Positions 52,692 to 61,629 of a DNA stretch of 64,000 nucleotides are shown here, piece by piece. A program made the position numbers and the translations under genes. The notes below the pieces were generated by a model that was not told the DNA's origin, searched no databases, and saw only the letters and a program-made list of their open reading frames with translations. The first letter of the stretch is position 1; the number at the start of each line of letters is the position of its first letter. Source of the DNA: Chryseobacterium gleum (GTDB lineage Bacteria; Bacteroidota; Bacteroidia; Flavobacteriales_D; Crocinitomicaceae); NCBI GenBank assembly GCA_945862165.1, contig CAMAXI010000005.1, positions 62,001-126,000 on the forward strand, in the 5' to 3' direction.

Positions 52692-54914
52692 ATGAAAAAA
52701 TTACTGATATTATTTTGCTTGCTATCGATGAATACAATGGCGCAATATTTAGATGGATCGATTTATGGAGATCAAATGAATTTATTATGTGCCAACCAAG
52801 AAGGTTGTGTAAAAGTAAGATTCCAAGCTTGGGGAGAAGCAAAGGGACCATTTACATTTGTATTTGAAGTGAATAACAAAATTGATACAATTAGTACTAC
52901 TGAAATTTATGATTGTTTTTCTAACAACCCCATCATTGACACGGTTTATCCAAGAAATGAAGTCATTAAATATTACAAGAAAAATGAGATGTTTTCTATG
53001 TATGGAAACAATGGTTTTATAAATTTTAACCTAATTAGTATTTCAAATAAAGATACTATTGTTGTACTTAATAAGAAATTTGATACACAAATGTTCCATC
53101 AAAATTCAATTTATATGCCAACTATATCTGCATGTTTAGGCGATGAAGTTACCTTGGACCCATCAACTAATTCTCAAAATCAACTTCCTCTAAGATCAAT
53201 CGTTTGGATTTATAACAACCCAAATCCAAACGCCACAGTTTTAAAAGTTAAAGTAGAAAAATCGGAGGTTATTTATTTTCAAGGAGAGAATATTGGTGGA
53301 TGTGCTGTAAATGGGGCTGCAACAATAAATATGTACGACAAAATTTTGCAACCAGCTGCAATCATTGATAGTGCGGCGTGCAATAATGGTTCTATCGAAC
53401 TAAAAAATATCGATTCAACGTACAAGTTCAACTGGGCTACAGGTCAACAAAAAAACAAATTAGAAAATATTATTGCGGGTAATTACAAACTTAATATCTC
53501 CGATAAAAATGGTTGCTCAGAATCATTTATATATCATGTACCTAAAAAAGCAAGTTCAGAAGCATGTGGTAAGATAGCAGGGAATGTATATTATGATTTA
53601 AATAAAAACTGTGCAAAAGATGTAGACGATAAACCTGGAACTTACAGAACTTTAGTAGCAAATCCTGGTGAATACCTAGCCATTACCAACAAAAAAGGAG
53701 AATATGAATTTGCCCTTCCTTTTGGAAATTATACGATAACAGAAATAAATTCAGATAATGATATTGCAAGTTGTATAAAAGAACAAAAAGTAACATTGGA
53801 TTCGCTAAGTACGCAACAGTTCGATGTGAACTTTTACGATACAGCGCATATTCAATACGATGTAATGTCAGATTTAGTAATAAATGAAGTTCGACCAGGT
53901 TTTACATTTAATGTTTACCCAAAATACAGTGATAAATTTGGCGAAGGAGATTTTACTACTGAAAAAACTTGGTTTACTTTTCCTGATTCTATCACAATTC
54001 TAACCTGTAATTTTCCGTATACTATTTCAAATGATACCGTATATTTTAAATTAGATTCCACGTATTCAAATCATAACCCAATTATTTTACAAGTAAAAGC
54101 GGCACGTAGAATTAAATTAGGTGGTGATGTCACTTTTTGCGCTGGTATTGAAGGAAGTAAAAGTGAGAGTAACACACAAAATAATATTACTTGTATCACT
54201 TTAAAAGTGACAGGGTCTTATGACCCAAATGATAAAAAGTTATTTGTAAATGGGATTGAAAAGTCAGGGGATATTTTAGTAAAAGATACCATTTTAGATT
54301 ACCAAATTCGTTTTCAAAATACAGGAAATGCCGATGCAATTAATATCTATGTTTTGGATACAATTAGTAAAAACTTAGATTTATCTTCGTTTGAATTTAT
54401 TTCTTCCAGTCATGCCTGCGATGTTATTTACTTGGGAGATAGAGTTTACAAATTTGATTTCCCTAACATTCATTTAATTGATTCCATTACAAACGAACCT
54501 TTAAGTCATGGATATATCAAATACAGAATCAAACAAAATAAAGTAAACGTATTAGGTACCGAAATCAAAAATACAGCATACATCTATTTTGATTTTAATG
54601 ACCCAGTAGTTACGAATACAACCCTAAATACAGTATCTATTGAAACAAAATCATTGGGAATTCATACAAATTCGTTCAATCCACTGAAAGCATATCCAAA
54701 TCCAGTTAATTCTCAATTAACTATCGAAAATAACGAAGCTATTTTAGGAATAAATATTGTTAGTTTAGATGGTAAAATTATGCAACAAATAACGGATTTA
54801 AATGGCTCGACGGTTTATACGATCCATGTAGGTGATTTACAAAATGGTCTTTATGTACTTGAAATTGTAGGTGCTTCTTCTACGCATAACACACGAATAA
54901 TTAAACAAGATTAA
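52692..54914 (+). CDS. T9SS-secreted surface protein with SdrD-like domain
   Basis: Start at ATG 52692 gives a clean signal peptide (KKLLILFCLLSMNTMA); an in-frame ATG 33 bases earlier exists. Domains: an N-terminal beta-rich part, a Cys-containing gliding-like region, an SdrD B-like module (AGNVYYDLNKNCAKDVDDK with Ca-binding-type Asp, about 295-390). A DUF11/DUF7619-like module follows (GSYDPNDKKLFVNG, YQIRFQNTGNADA, IKNTAYIYFDFNDPVVTN). A T9SS type A sorting domain closes it (AYPNPVNSQLTIEN, NGLYVLEI, RIIKQD). Probably an adhesin. Confidence 0.85.
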   Translation: MKKLLILFCLLSMNTMAQYLDGSIYGDQMNLLCANQEGCVKVRFQAWGEAKGPFTFVFEVNNKIDTISTTEIYDCFSNNPIIDTVYPRNEVIKYYKKNEMFSMYGNNGFINFNLISISNKDTIVVLNKKFDTQMFHQNSIYMPTISACLGDEVTLDPSTNSQNQLPLRSIVWIYNNPNPNATVLKVKVEKSEVIYFQGENIGGCAVNGAATINMYDKILQPAAIIDSAACNNGSIELKNIDSTYKFNWATGQQKNKLENIIAGNYKLNISDKNGCSESFIYHVPKKASSEACGKIAGNVYYDLNKNCAKDVDDKPGTYRTLVANPGEYLAITNKKGEYEFALPFGNYTITEINSDNDIASCIKEQKVTLDSLSTQQFDVNFYDTAHIQYDVMSDLVINEVRPGFTFNVYPKYSDKFGEGDFTTEKTWFTFPDSITILTCNFPYTISNDTVYFKLDSTYSNHNPIILQVKAARRIKLGGDVTFCAGIEGSKSESNTQNNITCITLKVTGSYDPNDKKLFVNGIEKSGDILVKDTILDYQIRFQNTGNADAINIYVLDTISKNLDLSSFEFISSSHACDVIYLGDRVYKFDFPNIHLIDSITNEPLSHGYIKYRIKQNKVNVLGTEIKNTAYIYFDFNDPVVTNTTLNTVSIETKSLGIHTNSFNPLKAYPNPVNSQLTIENNEAILGINIVSLDGKIMQQITDLNGSTVYTIHVGDLQNGLYVLEIVGASSTHNTRIIKQD

Positions 54915-54939
54915 TCCTAGAAATTATTTGATAAAACAA

Positions 54940-55006
54940 GTAGAGCCACAATGCCATATAAACCCAGTAGAGCCACAATGCATTGTGGCTCTACTGGGTT
55001 TATATG
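54940..55006. repeat. Perfect 52-bp palindrome with extra half-site
   Basis: 54955-54980 is the exact reverse complement of 54981-55006 with no spacer (core GTAGAGCCACAATG). A further direct half-copy (TAGAGCCACAATGC) lies just before, at 54941. It sits between the convergent ends of the T9SS gene and lysS and may terminate both, although no T-run is attached. Confidence 0.85.
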
Positions 55007-55033
55007 TTATGATTGTTTATTTATTATGATTTT

Positions 55034-56749
55034 TCACTTCGCATACCACGCTTCCACCTCTTCAATCAACAAAGCTGGAATTTCTAATTTATTCTTTTTT
55101 CTGTAACCGTTCAATTTTTGGTGAACAGCCGTAGGTTTTGCTTCTAACAATTCGTCTACGCTAGCGAAACCTGCTTTTGCCATGTGTTCTGCCCAAGTTC
55201 CTGGTACTCCAAGCGATTGGAAAGCTTTCAAATCTGGTCCTGTTTGAAATTTTTCTGGACGCATTTGCGGGAAGAACAATACTTCTTGAATCGATGAATT
55301 GTTCGTTAATAACATCACCAAACGGTCTATACCAATTCCCATTCCCGATGTTGGTGGCATACCGTATTCTAAGGCACGTAAGAAATCTTGATCAATAAAC
55401 ATCGCTTCGTCGTCTCCTTTTTCAGACAAACGCAATTGCTCTTCAAAACGCTCACGTTGGTCGATTGGGTCGTTCAACTCCGAATACGCATTTGCTACTT
55501 CTTTCCCGTTGATCATCAACTCAAAACGCTCTGTCAATTCAGGATTATCACGATGTTTTTTACACAAAGGCGACATTTCAATTGGGTAATCCGTAATGAA
55601 CGTTGGTTGGATGTAGTTTCCTTCACATTTTTCCCCAAAGATTTCATCGATTAATTTTCCTTTCCCCATCGATTCAGTTACCTCGATGCCCATTCCTTTT
55701 GCAGCCGTACGTAATGCATCTTCGTCTTTTCCATTGATGTCAAATCCAGTGAATTCCAAAATAGAATCACGCATCGAAATACGCTTGAAAGGTGCTTTTA
55801 AGGATATTTTATTTGGTCCAACGGTGATTTCTGTGTCGCCACAAACATCTGTTGCTACTTTCTCAATCATTTGTTCGGTGAAATCCATCATCCAGTTGTA
55901 GTCTTTGTAGGCTACATAAATTTCCATTACGGTAAACTCTGGATTATGCGTTCTGTCCATTCCTTCGTTACGGAAATCTTTCGCGAATTCATACACACCA
56001 TCAAATCCACCAACAATCAATCGTTTTAAGTATAATTCATTCGCGATACGTAAGTACAACGGAATGTCTAAGGCATTGTGGTGACTCATAAATGGTCGAG
56101 CAGATGCTCCACCTGGAATTGGTTGTAAAATAGGAGTTTCCACTTCTAAATACCCTTTTTCATTGAAGAAATTACGCATCGAAGTCATTGCTTTCGTACG
56201 TTTGATGAACGTATCTTTTACATGTGGGTTTACCACTAAATCTACATACCGTTGTCTGTAACGCAATTCTGGATCGGTAAATGCATCGTGTGTATTTCCA
56301 TCTGCATCCGTTTTTGGAAGCGGAAGTGGTTTCAATGCTTTCGATAACAAGGTAAATTCTTGCACGTGTACCGAAATTTCACCTACTTGTGTTTTGAATA
56401 CATATCCTTTTACCCCTACGAAATCTCCTAGGTCTAACAATTTCTTAAATACATCGTTGTATAAGGTTTTATCTTCACCAGGACACAATTCATCGCGGTT
56501 GAAGTATACTTGTACACGACCAGTACTGTCTAATAATTCCGCAAAAGAAGCTTTCCCCATGATACGTTGACTCATCAAACGACCAGCGATACAAACCGTT
56601 TTACCGTCTTCGAAGTTTTCAGAAATAGCACTTGCTGTGTCTGTTACCGGATATAAATCTGCAGGATATGGATTGATTCCTAACGCGCGTAATTTGTCTA
56701 ATTTATCTCTACGTTGAATTTCTTGTTCTGAAAGTTCGATTGCACTCAT
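55034..56749 (-). CDS. lysS: Lysyl-tRNA synthetase, class II
   Basis: Charges tRNA-Lys. OB-fold anticodon domain first, then class II motifs: 2 [20 protein letters not shown] and 3 [15 protein letters not shown]-terminal extension of about 70 residues after motif 3 ([20 protein letters not shown]) looks like a helix-hairpin domain absent from E. coli LysS. Start set at ATG 56749, because the longer frame (56776) begins inside the -7 box TATCTTTG. 571 residues. Confidence 0.95.
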   Translation of the reverse strand: MSAIELSEQEIQRRDKLDKLRALGINPYPADLYPVTDTASAISENFEDGKTVCIAGRLMSQRIMGKASFAELLDSTGRVQVYFNRDELCPGEDKTLYNDVFKKLLDLGDFVGVKGYVFKTQVGEISVHVQEFTLLSKALKPLPLPKTDADGNTHDAFTDPELRYRQRYVDLVVNPHVKDTFIKRTKAMTSMRNFFNEKGYLEVETPILQPIPGGASARPFMSHHNALDIPLYLRIANELYLKRLIVGGFDGVYEFAKDFRNEGMDRTHNPEFTVMEIYVAYKDYNWMMDFTEQMIEKVATDVCGDTEITVGPNKISLKAPFKRISMRDSILEFTGFDINGKDEDALRTAAKGMGIEVTESMGKGKLIDEIFGEKCEGNYIQPTFITDYPIEMSPLCKKHRDNPELTERFELMINGKEVANAYSELNDPIDQRERFEEQLRLSEKGDDEAMFIDQDFLRALEYGMPPTSGMGIGIDRLVMLLTNNSSIQEVLFFPQMRPEKFQTGPDLKAFQSLGVPGTWAEHMAKAGFASVDELLEAKPTAVHQKLNGYRKKNKLEIPALLIEEVEAWYAK

Positions 56750-56773
56750 GGGTTTTTTGCTAAAAATTTGGAG

Positions 56774-56781
56774 CAAAGATA
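56774..56781 (-). promoter_or_regulatory. -7 box (TATCTTTG) for lysS
   Basis: Minus-strand TATCTTTG, 25 bases upstream of the chosen lysS ATG, lying in the 3' gap after the flippase-like gene. Confidence 0.55.
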
Positions 56782-56788
56782 ATCTTTT

Positions 56789-57937
56789 TCAGGCTTTTTT
56801 CTGCAACCATTTGGGCAATAATATCGAACCTAGGATGAGGTAGGGGAAATACGAGATGAGTCGCCAAATAACTGCTAGTGCAACAATTAACAAAATAGAG
56901 GAACTAAACTCGCCCATGAGTTCTCCAAAAGCGAATTCTGCGATACCACTTGCACCAGGAGTAGGACTGATTAACATGAAAATCCAAAGTACCAATTGTT
57001 TGCCTAAAATAAAGATGTGGTTAAAAAACGAAATGGGTAAGAACGCCGCCAATACACAGTTAATCACCAAATAACGACAGGTCCAAGATAGGATTGTAGC
57101 ACCAAAACTTCCGACCCAAAAACGCTTGTTTTCTTGTTTCATTTCTTGGGATGTCCATTGAAGATCATGCTGTAATTGGAGCATTTTCCCTTGAAATTTT
57201 CGCAAAAATGGGAGCTGACATAATTTGTATAATAGTTGTCCAATTGCTTTTGGATATAGAAATACACTCATAAATAACAATACACACACCAAGGCAATAA
57301 TTCCAAATCCACCCCAAAATACCAAGGCAATACTTTTGTCGACCCAGGTTGCATTTGGAAAGAGCATGTCGGAAGAAATAAAGCAAAACACAAAAGGTAT
57401 AAGTAGGATGAAAAACAGGTTGTCTAACAATGCTGTTATCATAACGATGGATGTCGAGCGACCCAAATTGATTTTTTCTTTATTGAGAATAAACATCGCA
57501 ACGGTAGCGCCCCCAACCACTCCAGGAGAAAGGGCAGAGGCAAATTCCCACAATAAAATGACATTAAATGCTTTTTTCCAAGTCAGTTTTTTTTTGGTTA
57601 AAATTCTTATGCGCAACATATAGAAGAAGTCACGCCCAACCATGCATAGCATCGCTAGAAAAATCCAAAAAATAGAAGCAGGATTCCAAGAGATTTCGGT
57701 AAGAATATCGCTTAATTCTTCTTGTTTGTATGTGCCATTTATACAGGGATAAAACTCCTTTGTATCCGCATAATCGATTTGATGGTTGTGATTTACATCT
57801 TTCCAGCAGTGCGTTGCATGTTGCTTGGATGCAATAAAGTGTGTTTGATTCAAACTATGGAATAACAAATATCCGGTGATGCTCAAACCAAAGAGAATGG
57901 CAAGGTAAATTTTCCAAGATGCGAACGCGGAATTCAT
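56789..57937 (-). CDS. Flippase-like membrane protein (LPG-synthase TM type) with EF-hand loop
   Basis: About 382 residues with eight or so membrane helices and the ALSPGVVGGATVAMFIL and SPTPGASGIAEFAFGE motifs of the UPF0104/lysylphosphatidylglycerol synthase TM family. Between TM1 and TM2 is a periplasmic insert with DVNHNHQIDYAD, which fits an EF-hand calcium loop. Start chosen at ATG 57937; an in-frame ATG at 57991 adds 18 residues. It is followed by lysS, but it lacks the aminoacyl-transferase half of MprF. Substrate unknown. Confidence 0.78.
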   Translation of the reverse strand: MNSAFASWKIYLAILFGLSITGYLLFHSLNQTHFIASKQHATHCWKDVNHNHQIDYADTKEFYPCINGTYKQEELSDILTEISWNPASIFWIFLAMLCMVGRDFFYMLRIRILTKKKLTWKKAFNVILLWEFASALSPGVVGGATVAMFILNKEKINLGRSTSIVMITALLDNLFFILLIPFVFCFISSDMLFPNATWVDKSIALVFWGGFGIIALVCVLLFMSVFLYPKAIGQLLYKLCQLPFLRKFQGKMLQLQHDLQWTSQEMKQENKRFWVGSFGATILSWTCRYLVINCVLAAFLPISFFNHIFILGKQLVLWIFMLISPTPGASGIAEFAFGELMGEFSSSILLIVALAVIWRLISYFPYLILGSILLPKWLQKKA

Positions 57938-58112
57938 GGGGTAAAAGTAAGGAAATAGTTGAAATGAGCAGAGACATAAAAGAGGAAACAAAAAAGAAAA
58001 AAGACTAGATTGATCGTTTTTGCAACGATTATACCAGTTGCGTCAAAATCCTAAAAATAAATGTCCCAAAGACTCTGCCATTCGTGACATTAACGAATTT
58101 ATACTGCTAAAA

Positions 58113-58138
58113 AAAGGCTATCGTTTCGGATAGCCTTT
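58113..58138 (-). terminator. Rho-independent terminator
   Basis: AAAGGCTATC (58113-58122) pairs perfectly with GATAGCCTTT (58129-58138). On the minus strand a T-run follows. It ends the lipoprotein transcript at 58160-59458. Confidence 0.85.
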
Positions 58139-58159
58139 ATATTTTACAGGAATATTTAA

Positions 58160-59458
58160 TTATATCTTATAATTATTTTCCATGGAATTTATGAAATTTT
58201 CGAATTCGTTTTCAAGTTTATCAAATCCATTAGAGAAGTATGTTTCTAAATCTATTTTTGATCCATCATCAAAAACGATTCGTATACTTGTGTCTTCTTT
58301 ATTTTCTGTTTTTTGAACAGCAACGCCATTTTCCCAAACAGTATATGTTTCCGTATAAGGTTTCATGTACATTTCACCGCTACCAATTTTCGCGTTTTTG
58401 TCTGTGTAAAATATAGAAGTAATTAGATATTTATTGATTAAACTAGTCCATTCACTATCATTATTAATATTGTCAGAACCACCTTTCGCTTTAATAGCAT
58501 CTGTAAATGCTTGAACATCTGCTGAAGACTCAAGTTTAACATTTAAGATTTGAAAATAGGCACTCATGGAAGTCACTAATTTGTTGGCATCCTCGGTTTT
58601 TGTAATGTTATCCTCTAAATTTTCTAGATTAGATTTTAGAAAATCACCTTTGAATGTGCAACCCATCGCAACAACAATTTTATCTAGGTGCGTAAATGAG
58701 AATTTGGAACTTACCTCACTAGCGGAAGAAGTCATTGCAAGACCAAAATTGAAATTTTCTACTTTAAGGTTCGAAGTAATAGCTGTTGGAATCCCCTCGG
58801 AGTCATAATTTGCATTAAAACCAAAGGTTAAATAATTCGTATTGTCTATATCTAATTTTGCAGTTAGTGAAGAAGGCATGTTTCCTTTTAATTCAGTTGC
58901 AGCAGCGTTTCCTGTATAGGGTGTGTAATCTATCGTATATGTTGCATTGTTACCACTATTTTGTTTTGTTGCAGGAAACTTAAAAATAAGACTATTACTT
59001 GTAGTTTTATCCCATTTTTTTTCGCTTTCATTCCAAGAATAAATTCCCTTGTTATTATTAAATAAAGATTCTACACTTGTATCGCTGCTTAACGATTTAG
59101 TTTGTTTCATTGCAGAATAAATGAACTCATGATTACCAGTCTCTTTGAATTTAGTTAAAGCGTTAACCATAATGATTGGCATTAGAGTAGAAGCCTTTGT
59201 ACTTTCCATAGGGTCATTAATATCTACTAATTCAGAAAAATAAATTAGATTATCAATAACCTTCATGTTTTTAGCTTCATCTATCTCTTTCATTGCATCC
59301 AAACCTGTCTGTTGCAGATTTGATTTGTTTTGTTCAGGAGTATAAGTTATTGCTGCGCCATTACCATTATTTGTAGTTGGATTTACGGCCTCCTTTTTAC
59401 AGGATGAAAGTGCTGACACTAAAGTCAAACAAGAAGCTAAATAGATTAGTTTTTTCAT
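58160..59458 (-). CDS. Lipoprotein, unknown function
   Basis: 432 residues from ATG 59458, chosen because it opens the signal KKLIYLASCLTLVSALSSC with Cys as lipidated residue; an upstream in-frame ATG at 59512 would add 18 residues. The mature part starts KKEAVNPTTNN and is mixed helix and strand with no recognisable motif. It is followed by its own terminator. Surface or periplasmic location is likely. Confidence 0.72.
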   Translation of the reverse strand: MKKLIYLASCLTLVSALSSCKKEAVNPTTNNGNGAAITYTPEQNKSNLQQTGLDAMKEIDEAKNMKVIDNLIYFSELVDINDPMESTKASTLMPIIMVNALTKFKETGNHEFIYSAMKQTKSLSSDTSVESLFNNNKGIYSWNESEKKWDKTTSNSLIFKFPATKQNSGNNATYTIDYTPYTGNAAATELKGNMPSSLTAKLDIDNTNYLTFGFNANYDSEGIPTAITSNLKVENFNFGLAMTSSASEVSSKFSFTHLDKIVVAMGCTFKGDFLKSNLENLEDNITKTEDANKLVTSMSAYFQILNVKLESSADVQAFTDAIKAKGGSDNINNDSEWTSLINKYLITSIFYTDKNAKIGSGEMYMKPYTETYTVWENGVAVQKTENKEDTSIRIVFDDGSKIDLETYFSNGFDKLENEFENFINSMENNYKI

Positions 59459-59543
59459 AAAATTGGTTATTTTTATTTTTTTCAAATTTATGTATATTTT
59501 GTTATTATACAATAGCTTATATTTATTTTTTTATTCACTAATA

Positions 59544-61100
59544 TCACCTCCCTTTCTTCAAGTCCAACACCACCTCAATATCCCAATTCGGACGCACAGT
59601 AATCGTCTCATTCCACCAGCGTGTTTCTTCTGCTTGCTTCTTAAGCGTCAAACTACCAGTGTCCCAGCGACCATTTTTGTTTGCATCCAAAATAAATCGA
59701 AAACGGTAATCGCCTTTGTCTAAATATCCGAAGGTGTAAGATTGTTCATTGGTTTGTTTAATATGTGAGACAATTAATTTTGTTCCTTGAAAAAGTTCGA
59801 CGATGGTTCCATCTGGCAATGAATCCAATTTGGCAAGTATATTTCCAATTTGTTTTTCTTCTACTTGGTTTATTGGAAGTTCTGTTTTATAATTTCCGGT
59901 AAAGTTTTTGAATTGTACGGATTGATTTAATAATTTAATTTTTAGATTTTTGTACTCATTTTTAGGCAATTGAAGCGTGATGGAATTTTCGGTGTTTTTG
60001 CTTACTTGGAATTTCAATGGAAGCGTATCGTTCGCATATACTTGGATAGAATCTGTATTGTAAGTGCTTACTAAATCGGAAAAACAGAGTACAATTGCTT
60101 GGTTTGGAAGTTGTTTTGCATTTAACCACATGCGTGGTGATTTTTGCTTTTCTTTCAAAGGTAAACGGATATAAGCACTATCCTTCGAACTCGCTGTTTG
60201 AATGTGCAATGGAAGCGTATCTAATTGTTGTAAGTCGGTAAACAAGCTCAAAGAATCGGTTCCGTGTGCTTGCACAAAAGGTTTAATTTCCTTGTCTTTC
60301 AAAAAAAATCGTGCGCTTTGTAGTTCGTTTGTTGCACCGAGTATGATTTGATTCGGACCAACAAAACTAGCCGAACGAATCAAGCGTTTAGGTGCTGGGG
60401 GAAACACTAAAATTGGAATGCTATCTTTTGTGTTTTGGGTAATAGTTACAGCTTGTTTCGTGAATCCAAGGTTTTCAAAGGCCTGTGGAATCATATCTTT
60501 ACTTTTATCATTAAATGCGATCACGTGGTATTTTCCTGGTTTTAAATAGGAGAAAGTAAATGCACCTTGTTCATCGGTGGTGGTAAAATAGTTGGCTTTT
60601 TGACTATAATTGCTTGCTGTATCTGCTAACAAACAAACATTTAATTTAGCTAAAGGCAAACGGCTTAAAGCATCTTTTACTACCCCGGTATAACTTAAAG
60701 AATCGATCCAATTTCCAGTAGAAAATACATACGTCATTAGGGTATCATTTCCTTCATGGATGTCCTGGATAGTTTTATTGAAATAGAGTGCGTAAGTTGT
60801 CTCTTTTTGGAGTTCTCCTTTGATTTTGACGATTAATTCTTTGTCCTTAGCAACAGTTTCTAATTTTACATGCGCTGGAACAATAAATAATGTGGTATTT
60901 GGATCATTTAATTTGTAAAACTCGTTCAGTTGGAAGTGAATTTCATTCGACTGAAAATTAGTCGACATTGGGTTTGGGGTACACGTAATTACTTGTGGAG
61001 CACGTGTGTCTTTCGGACCACCATCAATGGAACCTTGGAGCGCACAACCAAAGGTAATACTACCTAATAGGATTAAAAATACGAACTTAACCAATTGCAT
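59544..61100 (-). CDS. Ig-like-domain lipoprotein
   Basis: 518 residues. Lipoprotein signal with lipobox FGC, then SIDGGPKDTRAPQ and NPMSTNFQSNEIHFQLNEF, typical of Bacteroidetes SbsA/Big_5 Ig-like envelope proteins. A beta-sandwich of carboxypeptidase-regulatory type is seen near 140-200 (GVVKDALSRLPLAKLNVC, GAFTFSYLKPGKYHV). A C-terminal FILDANKNGRWDTGSL segment precedes the end. It overlaps the upstream GAF gene by 28 bases. Confidence 0.8.
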   Translation of the reverse strand: MQLVKFVFLILLGSITFGCALQGSIDGGPKDTRAPQVITCTPNPMSTNFQSNEIHFQLNEFYKLNDPNTTLFIVPAHVKLETVAKDKELIVKIKGELQKETTYALYFNKTIQDIHEGNDTLMTYVFSTGNWIDSLSYTGVVKDALSRLPLAKLNVCLLADTASNYSQKANYFTTTDEQGAFTFSYLKPGKYHVIAFNDKSKDMIPQAFENLGFTKQAVTITQNTKDSIPILVFPPAPKRLIRSASFVGPNQIILGATNELQSARFFLKDKEIKPFVQAHGTDSLSLFTDLQQLDTLPLHIQTASSKDSAYIRLPLKEKQKSPRMWLNAKQLPNQAIVLCFSDLVSTYNTDSIQVYANDTLPLKFQVSKNTENSITLQLPKNEYKNLKIKLLNQSVQFKNFTGNYKTELPINQVEEKQIGNILAKLDSLPDGTIVELFQGTKLIVSHIKQTNEQSYTFGYLDKGDYRFRFILDANKNGRWDTGSLTLKKQAEETRWWNETITVRPNWDIEVVLDLKKGR

Positions 61101-61552
61101 AATTTTTCTAAATATATAAGATCTGTTGAATTAAAATCAGCTAGTTTGTCGCTATCCACATCCAGTACGGCAACTACCTTATTTTCCTTCATAATTGGAA
61201 TTACGACTTCACTTTTGGAAGTATTGCTACACGCGATATGTCCTGGAAATGCATCGACATCTGGAACTAATTGTGAATTTGCTTTTTCCCATGCAGTACC
61301 ACATACACCTTTCCCTTTTGCTATGCGCATACAGGCGACCGTTCCTTGAAATGGACCAAGCATTAAATGTTCCGCTTCTACGATATAAAATCCAACCCAA
61401 AAATATCCAAATTGTTGTTTCAAAGCAGCAGCGGTATTCGATAGCACGGCAATCAGGTTATTCTCATTCCCTACCAATGCTTGTATTTGCGGAAGCAAAG
61501 AAGTGTATTGTTCTTCACGTGTAGTTCCAATAAGGGAGAAGTGTTCTGCCAT
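61073..61552 (-). CDS. msrC: Free methionine-R-sulfoxide reductase (GAF type)
   Basis: 159 residues. GAF fold with the family's conserved cysteines: CMRIAKGKGVCG (two Cys) and HIACSNTSKSEVVIPI (one Cys). FWVGFYIVE precedes. It reduces free Met-R-sulfoxide with thioredoxin. The start at 61552 is only 5 bases from a TATCTTTG box (61557-61564), so the mRNA may be almost leaderless; an in-frame start 33 bases upstream lies in the promoter. It shares a divergent promoter region with the helicase. Confidence 0.87.
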   Translation of the reverse strand: MAEHFSLIGTTREEQYTSLLPQIQALVGNENNLIAVLSNTAAALKQQFGYFWVGFYIVEAEHLMLGPFQGTVACMRIAKGKGVCGTAWEKANSQLVPDVDAFPGHIACSNTSKSEVVIPIMKENKVVAVLDVDSDKLADFNSTDLIYLEKLCNWLSSYF

Positions 61553-61556
61553 GAAA

Positions 61557-61564
61557 CAAAGATA
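61557..61564 (-). promoter_or_regulatory. -7 box (TATCTTTG) for msrC
   Basis: Minus-strand TATCTTTG ending 5 bases before the msrC ATG. It matches the pyrF and lysS boxes exactly. Confidence 0.5.
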
Positions 61565-61595
61565 AAGTTTATTCCTAGAACACACTATATTTTCT

Positions 61596-61603
61596 TACCT
61601 TTG
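61596..61603 (+). promoter_or_regulatory. -7 box (TACCTTTG) for the helicase gene
   Basis: TACCTTTG, plus strand, ending 27 bases before the helicase ATG (61630). Diverges from the msrC box. Confidence 0.5.
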
Positions 61604-61629
61604 ACGCTCCAATTTATGGCATATCGGAG

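Noticed and set aside
56789-57937. MprF-type lysyl-phosphatidylglycerol synthase
   Set aside because: The aminoacyl-transferase domain is missing; only the membrane half is present.
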